A stretch of DNA of 33,460 nt from a virus, in IMG/VR virus record IMGVR_UViG_3300011116_000205, positions 1 through 33,460 of that record, one strand, 5' to 3'. Position 1 is the stretch's first letter. Each line of letters opens with the position of its first letter. A model generated the notes under the pieces. That model was not told the DNA's origin. It searched no databases and worked only from the letters and a program-made list of their open reading frames with translations. Position numbers and translations under genes: made by a program. This document shows positions 5,911 through 13,395 of the stretch, one piece after another.

Positions 5911-6327
5911 TTATTTTTTATCATCTGTAACCCCTGTCACATAAAATCGCCGGTTATGGGTAAAGCCGTTTGTCTGAAGCATTCCACGTTGCACGAGTGC
6001 TGCTAGACTAGCCCCAAGACTACTGGGAGAGATTGTATCGCCACCCAAAGGCTTATTGAGCAAGTCGCTGCGCCTTGTGCCGGGCCATTTTTTAATGTAT
6101 TTGATTATGTCCAGCATCGCCATAGTCATACGCTTGACTGGCTTGGCGCGGCTCTCTCGCTTGTAATCACGCATCTCGACCGTTCTCATTGTCCTTGCTA
6201 TAGACTCGCGCTCCTTCCTGTCTCGATGATTCTTGCTGATGTTTAGGATGTCATCAGCTATGCCTACCAGCGATCCCTTGCCGGTAAGGTCGAAATACTG
6301 TCCACCTACTGGGTAATGTTGTTCCAT
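5911..6327 (-). CDS. Putative winged-helix DNA-binding protein
   Basis: A 138-residue protein. The C-terminal half (MAMLDIIKYIKKWPGTRRSD, LLNKPLGGDTISPSSLGASL, AALVQRGMLQTNG, RRFYVTG) reads as a winged helix-turn-helix: recognition helix, then GML turn and beta wing. The N-terminal half is charged, with a basic patch (NHRDRKERESIARTMRTVEM). It starts at ATG with TAGGAG 8 nt upstream and has its own promoter candidate (6343-6370). A transcriptional or replication regulator is likely; the target is unknown. It follows the VRR-NUC gene after an 82-nt gap. Confidence 0.65.
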   Translation of the reverse strand: MEQHYPVGGQYFDLTGKGSLVGIADDILNISKNHRDRKERESIARTMRTVEMRDYKRESRAKPVKRMTMAMLDIIKYIKKWPGTRRSDLLNKPLGGDTISPSSLGASLAALVQRGMLQTNGFTHNRRFYVTGVTDDKK

Positions 6328-6342
6328 TTTAATCTCCTAAAA

Positions 6343-6370
6343 AATATAGCTTGTTCGGATTAAGCATCAA
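6343..6370 (-). promoter_or_regulatory. Sigma70-like leftward promoter
   Basis: On the minus strand TTGATG (complement of 6365-6370) is followed after 16 nt by TATATT (complement of 6343-6348), close to TTGACA and TATAAT. The -10 lies about 16 nt before the start codon of the 5911-6327 gene, so a very short leader with TAGGAG is predicted. It occupies most of the only sizeable gap within the leftward operon. Confidence 0.5.
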
Positions 6371-6409
6371 AACTTTTGTCAGCACTAGGCTATTTCGCGC
6401 CGGACGCAT

Positions 6410-6736
6410 TCATCTGGAGATGAATTTTTGAATCTTACTTATGGCATCCTCCTTGCCATGTCCAATAATAACAGTATGACCAATAACCTGTAGATACTCT
6501 ATCCAGTCCTTTTGTGGCGGGCTTACTACACCACCCTTCTCTCGCTTCATTTCGATCCACAGGCTCCACGCAGGGACAAATAGATCAGGAACTCCAGCAG
6601 TTACACCCTCTACCTTTAACTTCATGGCGGTTACTTTAGACCTTAATCCACCATTGGGTATGGCAAATATCCTAACCGAAAAGCTGCGTCGAAACCACTG
6701 TACCAGCTCCCTCTGTTCTTCATGCTCTGTTCTCAT
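6410..6736 (-). CDS. VRR-NUC domain nuclease
   Basis: A 108-residue protein that is almost entirely a VRR-NUC domain (PD-(D/E)XK superfamily): FAIPNGGLRSKVTAMKLKVE, then GVTAGVPDLFVPAWSLWIEM, then K-x-E-K-G and VSPPQKDWIEYLQVIGHTVI. Catalytic candidates are the Asp of GVPDLF and the Glu and Lys of WIEMK. Known relatives include the nuclease domain of FAN1 and phage Holliday-junction resolvases. The start MRTEHEEQ is chosen over one 39 nt upstream because AGGAG lies 8 nt before it. It overlaps the helicase gene by 17 nt. A role in branched-DNA processing with the helicase is inferred. Confidence 0.85.
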   Translation of the reverse strand: MRTEHEEQRELVQWFRRSFSVRIFAIPNGGLRSKVTAMKLKVEGVTAGVPDLFVPAWSLWIEMKREKGGVVSPPQKDWIEYLQVIGHTVIIGHGKEDAISKIQKFISR

Positions 6737-8342
6737 TTTCCCAGCTCCTTTGTGTAACCCTAAAAAACTTTCCATCTAGCTTGTACTTTATATTTTTAGG
6801 GGCTTTTAATGTGTTCAAAAATATAGAGCTATTCCCCATATCATGCAATATATTAATATCTATGGGGCTTACGTTAGATTTTCGCATCATCATAAACAAT
6901 TCCGACACAGCTTTAGTGCCGACAAATCCCTCATGGTTAATACAAAAGTATTCGCTCACAATCTTATCCGATAGCTTATGCCCGTAATATCTTACAAGTA
7001 GCATATGCTTCCCAGATTGCTGGCTGACATGAGGACTCCACTTCCATGACTCGACCTCCATATCAATCCCATCTAGGCCCATGATGTCGTCATTCCCGAG
7101 CTTTAGCTTTGGCTTGGCCTTTACTGGGAACGGAGTGCCGCAGGCGGGGCATATCATTACTGATATATGCACAATCTCTTGGCAGTTATCACAAACCTTT
7201 ACCGGCGCTTCCCCATCACCATCTCCGCCCTTCTTTGGAGGCTCTACATTGGTAATCGGGCCATGCCTATGAATATTGCCTGCAAAATCCAGCACTAAAC
7301 AATGATCTGTATGGCTCTTAGGACGCATTCCTCGCCCAGCCATCTGTATATAAAGGCCCACGCTCATGGTTGGGCGCAGAAGGACTATTAGGTCTAGGTC
7401 TGGGTGGTCAAATCCAGTTGTTAGTACATTTGCATTCGTAACGGCTTTTATTATCCCGCTACGAAACTCTGTCAAAATTCTAGTGCGCTCCAGTTTTGGC
7501 GTATCTCCAGTGACCGTCTCTGTCACGATCCCGCGCCGATTCAGTTCTGCGGCAACATTCTCTGAGTGCTTTATGCCAGAGCAAAAGAATAACCAAGACC
7601 TTCTATCGCCAGCTAATTTTATAACTTCATCAACAACACGCTGATTTTGATCTGCCGTATTAACCGCAGCCTGTAGCTCACTCTCAATAAACTCTCCCCC
7701 ACGCTTATGGACTGAGGACGTATCGAGTTCTGCCTCTGTCTTTTTAGACCTTAATTTAGCCAAGAATTCTTTATGGACTAGCTCTGGGATGTCGATAGAT
7801 TGGAGTAGCTCATCGAATATAGCGGGCTTGTCGGTGATGACCCCATGCCCCAGACGGTACGGGGTGGCGGTCAATCCTACGACCCTCAGATTGGGATTGA
7901 TTGCAGTTAGGACATCTATCAGCGTCCGATACCCGCCCTCAGTGCTATGACCAACTAGATGGCACTCATCAATAATGATAAGGTCTATATGACCAATCTC
8001 ACGCCCACGCTTTCTAACTGATTGGATACCAGCAAAAGTAATGGGATTTCCAAGCTGCCGCAATCCCATGCCTGATGAATATATCCCCATCGGAGCATCA
8101 GGCCAATGCTCACGCATTCTGGCGGCATTCTGCTCGATAAGCTCCTTGACGTGCGTCAGCATCAGGATTTTAGTGTCGGGCCAGCTCTGTATAGCAGCCT
8201 TACAGAAAGCGGCGATTATGTGGCTCTTCCCCGATCCAGTAGGCAGGACTAGGCATGGGTGCTTGAGCTTGCTAATCCTAAACCAGTTATCTAGGTCGTC
8301 CAGAACTCGCTGCTGGTAGTCCCGTAGAGTTACCTCAATCAT
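6720..8342 (-). CDS. SF2 DEAD/DEAH-like helicase with zinc motif
   Basis: A 540-residue superfamily 2 helicase. Visible motifs in order are RDYQ (7-10), Walker A PTGSGKS (34-40), motif II DECH (125-128), motif III LTATPYR near 157-163, the second RecA lobe with VLTTGFDHPDLDL, and motif VI QMAGRGMRP near 334. A C-x2-C/C-x2-C zinc site (KVCDNCQ, MICPACG) follows near 384-402, then an unrecognised C-terminal domain. It resembles UvrB/RecG/RAD3-related phage helicases used in replication or recombination. It is coupled by ATGA to the Cas4-like exonuclease upstream and overlaps the VRR-NUC gene. Together they suggest DNA-end and branch processing. Confidence 0.93.
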   Translation of the reverse strand: MIEVTLRDYQQRVLDDLDNWFRISKLKHPCLVLPTGSGKSHIIAAFCKAAIQSWPDTKILMLTHVKELIEQNAARMREHWPDAPMGIYSSGMGLRQLGNPITFAGIQSVRKRGREIGHIDLIIIDECHLVGHSTEGGYRTLIDVLTAINPNLRVVGLTATPYRLGHGVITDKPAIFDELLQSIDIPELVHKEFLAKLRSKKTEAELDTSSVHKRGGEFIESELQAAVNTADQNQRVVDEVIKLAGDRRSWLFFCSGIKHSENVAAELNRRGIVTETVTGDTPKLERTRILTEFRSGIIKAVTNANVLTTGFDHPDLDLIVLLRPTMSVGLYIQMAGRGMRPKSHTDHCLVLDFAGNIHRHGPITNVEPPKKGGDGDGEAPVKVCDNCQEIVHISVMICPACGTPFPVKAKPKLKLGNDDIMGLDGIDMEVESWKWSPHVSQQSGKHMLLVRYYGHKLSDKIVSEYFCINHEGFVGTKAVSELFMMMRKSNVSPIDINILHDMGNSSIFLNTLKAPKNIKYKLDGKFFRVTQRSWENENRA

Positions 8343-9370
8343 CCTACAATCCTCGCATCGAACTCCATCCGTGTATCAATAATGGCTTGTGTTGGGTTGG
8401 CGCAGGCACTAGGATTTGCCACCATCTCCTTACTTGAGAAGCAGTTGCAATCAGCAACACCATTATTTACGGACTTGCCATCAATGATGTAGGTAGCATC
8501 ATGCAGACTTTCGCTATCGACCCGCTGCCACGGAACAAGGTCTGGGTGCAATACATGAGCATTGCAGCCGGTGCGCTGATTCTGCACCTCCAGCTCAAGA
8601 TTGTCGTATCTGGCGCACGTCCATTTAGAGTCTAGCGTAGCAGTAGAGTGGGCGCAGGTACGACAGTTGACCTCTTTGGTGAGCTTGGTATCGTGGCAGA
8701 ATGAGTGAGCCGGGCAGAACTTGCACTGATACCAGTCGGGTGCAGCTCCGGCGCAAGGCTCCGGCATCCTATCCAGCATCGTAATTCTTTTTCCGCGACT
8801 CACAGCCTTCTCAGCCACAGCATTATCAAGACGCACTCGCTCTGTATAGATGCGATCATCGTCCTTACAAACTCCAACATACAAAGCCCGGTCAATCTTC
8901 TTACCCATCATATATGCCTGCATCTGGATATAGTGCATGGGCTTACTGGCCTTGACACCAGACTTCACCAAATCATCAAAGGACTTCTTAGAGTGCGTCT
9001 TGAACTCAGCTATATGCTTCTTTGCCGGTGCTTCCGGCACTCCATGTGTAATCACACCGTCCAGACTTCCTGATACATGGCAGCCAAAGTCTACGCGGCT
9101 CTGTGCGCCACCAGTAGACACTATATTGATACCAATAGACCGGAGGTCGCTCACTATTTGAGCCTCCTCATTCTGTCCTCTCCTGAAAAGGCGCAAAACT
9201 CTACCCTGAAACTTCTCAACTACCGCCCACCGGAATGACAGCCACAGCCACCTGTCGCATGGATGTCCAAGTGTTGACGCGCCCAAGTGAGGACGTGGAG
9301 GCTCTTGACGATCCTCGTGAGCCTTGTCAATCAAGGCAGATAATGAATTAATCGGTTCTGGAATTTTCAT
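8339..9370 (-). CDS. Cas4-like PD-(D/E)XK exonuclease
   Basis: A 343-residue nuclease. Catalytic residues of the PD-(D/E)XK fold are Asp104 in GSLDG, Glu122 and Lys124 in IAEFKTH, plus the QMQAYM helix at 149-154. One cysteine in GHPCDRW (Cys38) and three in QCKFCPAHSFC (216, 219, 225) match the layout of the 4Fe-4S cluster in Cas4 and AddB nucleases. A further Cys-rich C-terminal extension (residues about 232-285, NCRTC, WTCARY, TGCNAH) may bind a second metal. It probably resects DNA ends to feed annealing with the neighbouring SSB-like and ATPase proteins. Translation may be controlled by the hairpin at 9378-9399. Confidence 0.86.
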   Translation of the reverse strand: MKIPEPINSLSALIDKAHEDRQEPPRPHLGASTLGHPCDRWLWLSFRWAVVEKFQGRVLRLFRRGQNEEAQIVSDLRSIGINIVSTGGAQSRVDFGCHVSGSLDGVITHGVPEAPAKKHIAEFKTHSKKSFDDLVKSGVKASKPMHYIQMQAYMMGKKIDRALYVGVCKDDDRIYTERVRLDNAVAEKAVSRGKRITMLDRMPEPCAGAAPDWYQCKFCPAHSFCHDTKLTKEVNCRTCAHSTATLDSKWTCARYDNLELEVQNQRTGCNAHVLHPDLVPWQRVDSESLHDATYIIDGKSVNNGVADCNCFSSKEMVANPSACANPTQAIIDTRMEFDARIVG

Positions 9371-9377
9371 ATAATTA

Positions 9378-9399
9378 CCCCCCCCCTTTCGGGAGGGGA
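9378..9399 (-). promoter_or_regulatory. Leader hairpin between Shine-Dalgarno and start codon of the Cas4-like gene
   Basis: On the minus strand an AGGAG (complement of 9400-9404) is followed by CCCCTCCC, a GAAA tetraloop and a run of nine G. The 8-bp stem includes one G.U pair. If it forms, the distance from AGGAG to ATG (9370) falls from 29 nt to 9 nt. Alternatively the G-run itself acts as the ribosome site, or the hairpin is a partial terminator after the SSB-like gene. Confidence 0.6.
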
Positions 9400-9405
9400 C
9401 TCCTA

Positions 9406-9876
9406 TTACTTAGCCGCCCAACTTGGGCCATTAGTTGATTTTGGTGCAGAAGTCTTTAATGCTGAAGGCATCGCACCACCTAAAGCCTTGTAAGATTTGA
9501 TTTTATTCTTATCTCCGTACTCCTCGCTGCGCTCTATCCCTAGATCAATTTTCATACTTGCTCCTATTAATTGATCTGAGTCAGTTGCCGAGCTAATGCC
9601 TCCAGCAAGCATAATTGCTGCAAATTGCTCACGCCCTATCTTTTCAGCGGTTGGATTTGCATTACGAATATTGATATTCGTGAACACAATACGACCCTGA
9701 TGCGTTGGGCCGGTGATATCAAAACGAACTGCAATGTATTGACCAGTGCCAGACTTCGTGGCCTTTACCTCAGACCCGGTTATTGTTGCATCGTACCAAC
9801 CCACTGGAAGAGGATCAAAAGAGTTCGATGGTTGGGACATCTTGCTTAGATCAAATGTTTCACCTAATGAGGCCAT
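9406..9876 (-). CDS. DUF669-type SSB-like protein
   Basis: A 156-residue protein fitting the phage DUF669 family: MASLGETFDLSKMS, LPVGWYDATITGSEVKATKS, GTGQYIAVRFDITGPTHQGR, IVFTNINIRNANPTAEKIGR. The family has an OB-like beta core and is found beside recombination genes. It is generally taken as a single-strand DNA-binding or recombination-mediator protein. The C-terminal tail is flexible (SALKTSAPKSTNGPSWAAK). The ATG has AAGGAG 9 nt upstream. It lies between a DUF of unknown function and the Cas4-like nuclease, supporting a role in coating resected DNA. The DUF669 assignment rests on motif memory. Confidence 0.82.
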   Translation of the reverse strand: MASLGETFDLSKMSQPSNSFDPLPVGWYDATITGSEVKATKSGTGQYIAVRFDITGPTHQGRIVFTNINIRNANPTAEKIGREQFAAIMLAGGISSATDSDQLIGASMKIDLGIERSEEYGDKNKIKSYKALGGAMPSALKTSAPKSTNGPSWAAK

Positions 9877-9881
9877 TTTTA

Positions 9882-10271
9882 TTACTCCTTAATTTGAATT
9901 GAAAAGCTGGGGCGACCCGGCTCGGTTGTCACTGCGCCCAAAAGTGGACGAGTGATTACTTCTGATGCTGACTTCCATGCAGTTACATTAATCTCAGGCT
10001 TCCATCTAAAAAGGCTTTGAAGGTGGTCGGTAAGGCCATTCTCTTCTGCCAATTCGACTAACTTCTCAGAATTTACCTTACGATTAAGACGACCTACGAT
10101 CTTGAGCTTGTAGTTACCAACATCAAAGTTCTCTGTTCCGTCTAAAGACTCTGGAATCTCAAGGGCTTCTACAATCAAATCCTCAAAACGCCTACGCTTT
10201 TGCATAGCATCTGCTTCTGCTAACTTGCTAGACTCCCACAAACGGACTAGATACTCGATGTCGGCACTCAT
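9882..10271 (-). CDS. Phage recombination-cluster protein of unknown function
   Basis: A 129-residue protein. The N-terminal helix (WESSKLAEADAMQKRRRFED) is followed by GNYKLKIVGRLNRKVNSEKL and a C-terminal ITRPLLGAVTTEPGRPSFSI segment. This pattern (helical hairpin, then a K-G-x-L-N-R-K-V strand, ending P-x-R-P-x-F-x-I) recurs in phages next to the Sak4-like ATPase and DUF669 genes. Its biochemical role is not established to my knowledge. It overlaps the ATPase gene by 4 nt. I infer participation in the recombination or replication complex. Confidence 0.68.
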   Translation of the reverse strand: MSADIEYLVRLWESSKLAEADAMQKRRRFEDLIVEALEIPESLDGTENFDVGNYKLKIVGRLNRKVNSEKLVELAEENGLTDHLQSLFRWKPEINVTAWKSASEVITRPLLGAVTTEPGRPSFSIQIKE

Positions 10272-10942
10272 TTTGAGCCACCAATCTTAGAGATAATTGC
10301 ACCAAGATCGGGCGCTTCCCACGCAGATAGTTTTGATGAGCGATCTTTTGCCAACCAAGAACCGTCAGAATCACACAGCAACGCCCTCTGACTAATTCCG
10401 TCCTCACCCTTCTCAACCCTAAGTGCCATTACAAGGTCAAAAAAGTAGGGAAGTGCTTGACCAGTTTTGTTACCCGGCATACTGGGTGAGTACAGAATCT
10501 TTCCGGTTTCATCTTGAGCCTTCTCACATTTTGCTGTGAAGTAGACGTGCTTATTGGTGATATCCCTAAACGCACGAATGATCTCGCTCATCTTGTCTTG
10601 CATTGCACCATATGCAGCACGCGGGTCTTTATTGTTTTTCTTTTCTGATGACAGGATCACTTCAGCTATCTCACTGATAGAGTCCAGTGCAACAGACTCA
10701 AATCCGTTTGCAGCATCAGATACAACCCATTTATAAGCCTCTTCCAAGTCGTTCACGTTGCGGATTTCAATGTAGGGCAGGTCTGCATCTTGCAATGACA
10801 GCAATCCTCCCTCTGCACTTAAAATAACAGGATGTGGCAAGGTCTTAATTAAAGTCGTCTTGCCTGCACCAGCTTGACCGTAAACCAACATCTTTACTCC
10901 GGCGGCAGATATACTGCCCGTACCTTTTAATTGAATTGACAT
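10268..10942 (-). CDS. P-loop ATPase, Sak4/RecA-like recombinase candidate
   Basis: A 224-residue ATPase with Walker A GQAGAGKT (22-29), a Walker B-like strand ESVALDSISEI around 80-90, AYGAMQDKMSEIIRAFRDI and VYFTAKCEKAQDETGKI. The length and layout match the phage AAA_24/Sak4 group, RecA-like ATPases that promote single-strand annealing with phage SSBs. It is the first gene of the leftward operon, directly downstream of the bidirectional promoter region, with TAGGAG 8 nt before ATG. The neighbours (SSB-like, Cas4-like, helicase) fit a recombination module. An ATPase is certain; Sak4 identity is likely. Confidence 0.85.
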   Translation of the reverse strand: MSIQLKGTGSISAAGVKMLVYGQAGAGKTTLIKTLPHPVILSAEGGLLSLQDADLPYIEIRNVNDLEEAYKWVVSDAANGFESVALDSISEIAEVILSSEKKNNKDPRAAYGAMQDKMSEIIRAFRDITNKHVYFTAKCEKAQDETGKILYSPSMPGNKTGQALPYFFDLVMALRVEKGEDGISQRALLCDSDGSWLAKDRSSKLSAWEAPDLGAIISKIGGSK

Positions 10943-10997
10943 TTTAATCTCCTAAGTTTGATCACATCATTTTGGAAAAATTCCGGTCGATGTGTAT

Positions 10998-11026
10998 TTG
11001 CATAATATTCCAGAATGAATTATATT
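10998..11026 (+). promoter_or_regulatory. Rightward sigma70-like promoter for the HTH/primase operon
   Basis: TTGCAT (10998-11003), a 17-nt spacer and TATATT (11021-11026) give a good sigma70 promoter 40 nt upstream of the HTH gene start. A CGATAAA word lies just downstream (11038-11044), near the expected start point. The core overlaps a leftward promoter in the same 33 bp, so the two cannot be occupied together. Confidence 0.65.
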
Positions 11027-11030
11027 GCAA
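11002..11030 (-). promoter_or_regulatory. Leftward sigma70-like promoter for the recombination operon
   Basis: Read on the minus strand, TTGCAA (complement of 11025-11030), 17 nt, then TATTAT (complement of 11002-11007). Its -10 sits on the -35 of the rightward promoter and vice versa. The predicted leader to the ATPase gene is about 50 nt and contains TGATCA (10961-10966) and TAGGAG. Confidence 0.6.
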
Positions 11031-11065
11031 GCGTTACCGATAAATAAATTACGAGGATGCACACA

Positions 11066-11245
11066 ATGTTAACCGCCGAAGATATTAAAGTCCGACTAAC
11101 TAACTCAAATTTAAGACGTGTCGCCCAAGACGCTGGCATACACCCTAGCACTCTTTATAGATTTTCTAAGATGGAATCTAAGCCATCGTATGCGACCATC
11201 AAGCTACTTAGCGACTACTTTGAGAGTCGCTCATGGCTGATCTAA
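11066..11245 (+). CDS. Small helix-turn-helix regulator
   Basis: A 59-residue protein. The segment LRRVAQDAGIHPSTLYRFSK is a clear helix-turn-helix (AQDAG turn, STLYR recognition helix), followed by MESKPSYATIKLLSDYFE, giving a minimal Cro/XRE-like fold. The ATG at 11066 is chosen because GAGG ends 9 nt before it; an in-frame ATG at 11057 directly abuts that site. It is the first gene of the rightward operon and overlaps the primase gene by 13 nt. It may control the twin promoters just upstream, possibly binding CGATAAA words. No larger repressor is seen, so a Cro-like role is the simplest guess. Confidence 0.78.
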   Translation: MLTAEDIKVRLTNSNLRRVAQDAGIHPSTLYRFSKMESKPSYATIKLLSDYFESRSWLI

Positions 11246-13254
11246 CTAAAATTCTAGGTGATTGGTCGCCATCTAGTCCAAAACAAATTGACCCACCAGA
11301 GATACAGCTATTTAACGCCATCCGGTCGGCGGGGCTAGAACCTCCGGCAGATATCAGGTTAGATGGCAGGCTGCATCGTTTTGCGTCCGGCACAAAGGGC
11401 GGTAGTGGACACGGTGATAAGTCGGGCTGGTATGTGTGCTTTGGTGACGGCATCCCAGCAGGCAGGTTCGGCGACTGGCGGTCTGGGGTGGAGATGTCAT
11501 TCCGGGCAGACATTGGAAGGACTCTATCTCCATTCGAGGAGATGTCTCACACCAATAGATTGGTAGAGGCTCGATCACTGCGGGATGCTGAGACAGAGAA
11601 GAAGCAAGAGGTCGCCGCCAACGTGGTCGATACGATCTGGTCGGGCTGCACTCATGCGACCACCGACCATCCGTACCTAAAGCGCAAGGGCATCGACGCT
11701 CATGGCGCTCGTGTTACGGGTGACGGTCGGCTCGTTCTGCCTCTGTATGATGAGAACTCTATCTTATGTTCATTACAGTATATAGATTCCGATGGAGACA
11801 AGAAGTATCACACCGGAGGGGCGACCGGCGGGAAGTTCTGGATGGTAGGCGCATTCGATGAGCCGGGAACTCTGTATATAGCAGAGGGATTTGCTACAGC
11901 GGCAACAATTCATGAGCAAACCGACCGACCATGCGTAGCAGCGTACTCCGCATCTAATCTGGTCAAAATTGCTGGAATCATGCGTAACCGTCACGGAACA
12001 AATCAGGACATTGTTATCGTTGCCGATAATGATGAATCCGGCGTGGGCCAGTCCCATGCAGACCAAGCGTCAGCACTCTATAAGACGCGCACAGTAACCC
12101 CTCCAGAGAGGGGGGATGCAAATGATTATGTGGCGGCTGGGCATGACCTGTCAATCCTGCTTGTACCGCCAAAGCTAGATTGGCTCGTGCAGGCAGACGA
12201 GTTCTGTTCCAAGCCAGAGCCTATTACTTGGCTGGTCAAGAAGTGGATTCAGTCAGAGGCGCTCATCATGGTGCATGGCCCGTCAGCGGGTGGCAAAACC
12301 TTCGTAGTCCTAGATTGGATTCTCAGGATGGCGGCAGATATTCCTGATTGGTGCGGTGAGCAGCACAAGATAAAGCCCGGTGGTAATGTTGTGTATCTGG
12401 CGGGCGAGGGTCATAAGGGCATAAAGTCCAGAGTAGCTGGCTGGAAGCATTACCATCATGTGCCGCGTCTCAGAATGCACATCTCCCGTGATGGCTGCGA
12501 TCTGAATACAAAAGAAGGTCTACAACGTGTGGTCGATAACATCAACAGCCTTAATCAGAAGCCTACTATTATCGTTGTAGATACCCTGCACCGGTTCTTG
12601 CTCGGGGACGAGAACTCGAGCGTTGACACCAAAGGTATGCTGGATGCCTGCTCTATTCTGATGTCTAAATATAAATGTACGGTGCTGCTGGTGCATCACA
12701 CTGGTGTCTCTGAAGAGACTCAGCACCGGGCGCGAGGATCGTCAGCATGGCGTGGGGCGCTCGATATTGAGATCAGTATTGTCCCTAGCAAGCATCGCGG
12801 CGGCCCAATCGAGATCGTCCAGCGCAAGAGTAAAGACTCTGAATTGACGGATTCGGTCTGGGTAGAGCTTGAAAGATTTGCCGTTCCGGGGTGGGAAAAT
12901 GAGGATGGAGAACCTTCGATGGCGGCAGTTGTAAATCAAATTGATGCCCCACAAGAGGTCAAAAAGGACTCAAAATTATCGGTCAATATGAAGGTTTTTG
13001 AGAACGCATGGTGGAGTGCAAATGCGGAAGTTAGGGATGGCAAACCGTACCTAAGTAGGTCTGGTTTGGTCGAAAAATTGCAGGCTGATGGGGTGTCGGA
13101 AACGCTAATTTCGAGAAAATTGAGGCCGGGAAGCTCGGATCAGCTAATTGGGTCACTTAGGATGGGCGAAACCATCGTTGACCATGATAATGGCTGGCTG
13201 GTCAATGATTTGGTATGGTCTAACATACTGATGTTAAACAAGAACTCAAGATAG
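11233..13254 (+). CDS. TOPRIM primase with RepA-like helicase domain
   Basis: A 673-residue replication protein. The first about 115 residues may hold a DNA-binding or primase accessory part (GWYVCFGDGIPAGRFGDWRS). A TOPRIM domain follows with LYIAEGFATAATIH near 214-227 (catalytic Glu) and VIVADNDESG near 261 (D-x-D). The C-terminal half is a RecA-fold helicase: Walker A GPSAGGKT at 349-356, Walker B TIIVVDTLHRF near 445, and LLVHHTG near 484, as in hexameric RepA helicases. It would unwind the origin and prime DNA for the host polymerase, as the genome encodes none. Its start overlaps the HTH gene. The GTACC array begins right at its stop codon. Confidence 0.92.
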   Translation: MADLTKILGDWSPSSPKQIDPPEIQLFNAIRSAGLEPPADIRLDGRLHRFASGTKGGSGHGDKSGWYVCFGDGIPAGRFGDWRSGVEMSFRADIGRTLSPFEEMSHTNRLVEARSLRDAETEKKQEVAANVVDTIWSGCTHATTDHPYLKRKGIDAHGARVTGDGRLVLPLYDENSILCSLQYIDSDGDKKYHTGGATGGKFWMVGAFDEPGTLYIAEGFATAATIHEQTDRPCVAAYSASNLVKIAGIMRNRHGTNQDIVIVADNDESGVGQSHADQASALYKTRTVTPPERGDANDYVAAGHDLSILLVPPKLDWLVQADEFCSKPEPITWLVKKWIQSEALIMVHGPSAGGKTFVVLDWILRMAADIPDWCGEQHKIKPGGNVVYLAGEGHKGIKSRVAGWKHYHHVPRLRMHISRDGCDLNTKEGLQRVVDNINSLNQKPTIIVVDTLHRFLLGDENSSVDTKGMLDACSILMSKYKCTVLLVHHTGVSEETQHRARGSSAWRGALDIEISIVPSKHRGGPIEIVQRKSKDSELTDSVWVELERFAVPGWENEDGEPSMAAVVNQIDAPQEVKKDSKLSVNMKVFENAWWSANAEVRDGKPYLSRSGLVEKLQADGVSETLISRKLRPGSSDQLIGSLRMGETIVDHDNGWLVNDLVWSNILMLNKNSR

Positions 13255-13255
13255 T

Positions 13256-13361
13256 GTACCGCTGTACCGTACTGTACCGGAGCGTACCGGTACGTTTTGG
13301 TACAAAGACGAGAATAGTGTACCGTACCGTACCCCCCTCTTTAGAGGGGGTACAGCGGTAC
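13256..13361. repeat. Dense GTACC/GGTAC word array with 13-bp terminal inverted repeat
   Basis: Eleven GTACC or GGTAC words occur in 106 bp: forward at 13256, 13264, 13274, 13284, 13319, 13324 and 13329, inverted at 13289, 13299, 13349 and 13357. The outer ends are a perfect inverted repeat, GTACCGCTGTACC (13256-13268) and GGTACAGCGGTAC (13349-13361). It lies directly after the primase-helicase gene, before an AT-rich promoter. Candidate functions are replication origin, operator array or structured RNA. The ORF across it is an artefact of the repeats. Confidence 0.85.
13329..13353 (+). terminator. Strong GC-rich hairpin downstream of the primase gene
   Basis: GTACCCCC (13329-13336) plus CTC pairs with GAGGGGGTAC (13344-13353) around a TTTA loop with one bulged C. 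It is a 10-bp stem, thermodynamically strong. No T-run follows, so intrinsic termination is uncertain. It may instead act as a cruciform within the GTACC array. Confidence 0.5.
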
Positions 13362-13395
13362 GCTCGATGTGCGAAATTTCAGTACGATAAAAAAC

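Noticed and set aside
12099-12116. Hairpin CCCCTC-CAGA-GAGGGG inside the primase gene as a terminator
   Set aside because: It lies in the middle of a well-supported coding region, no T-run follows, and the codons encode a normal part of the TOPRIM region.
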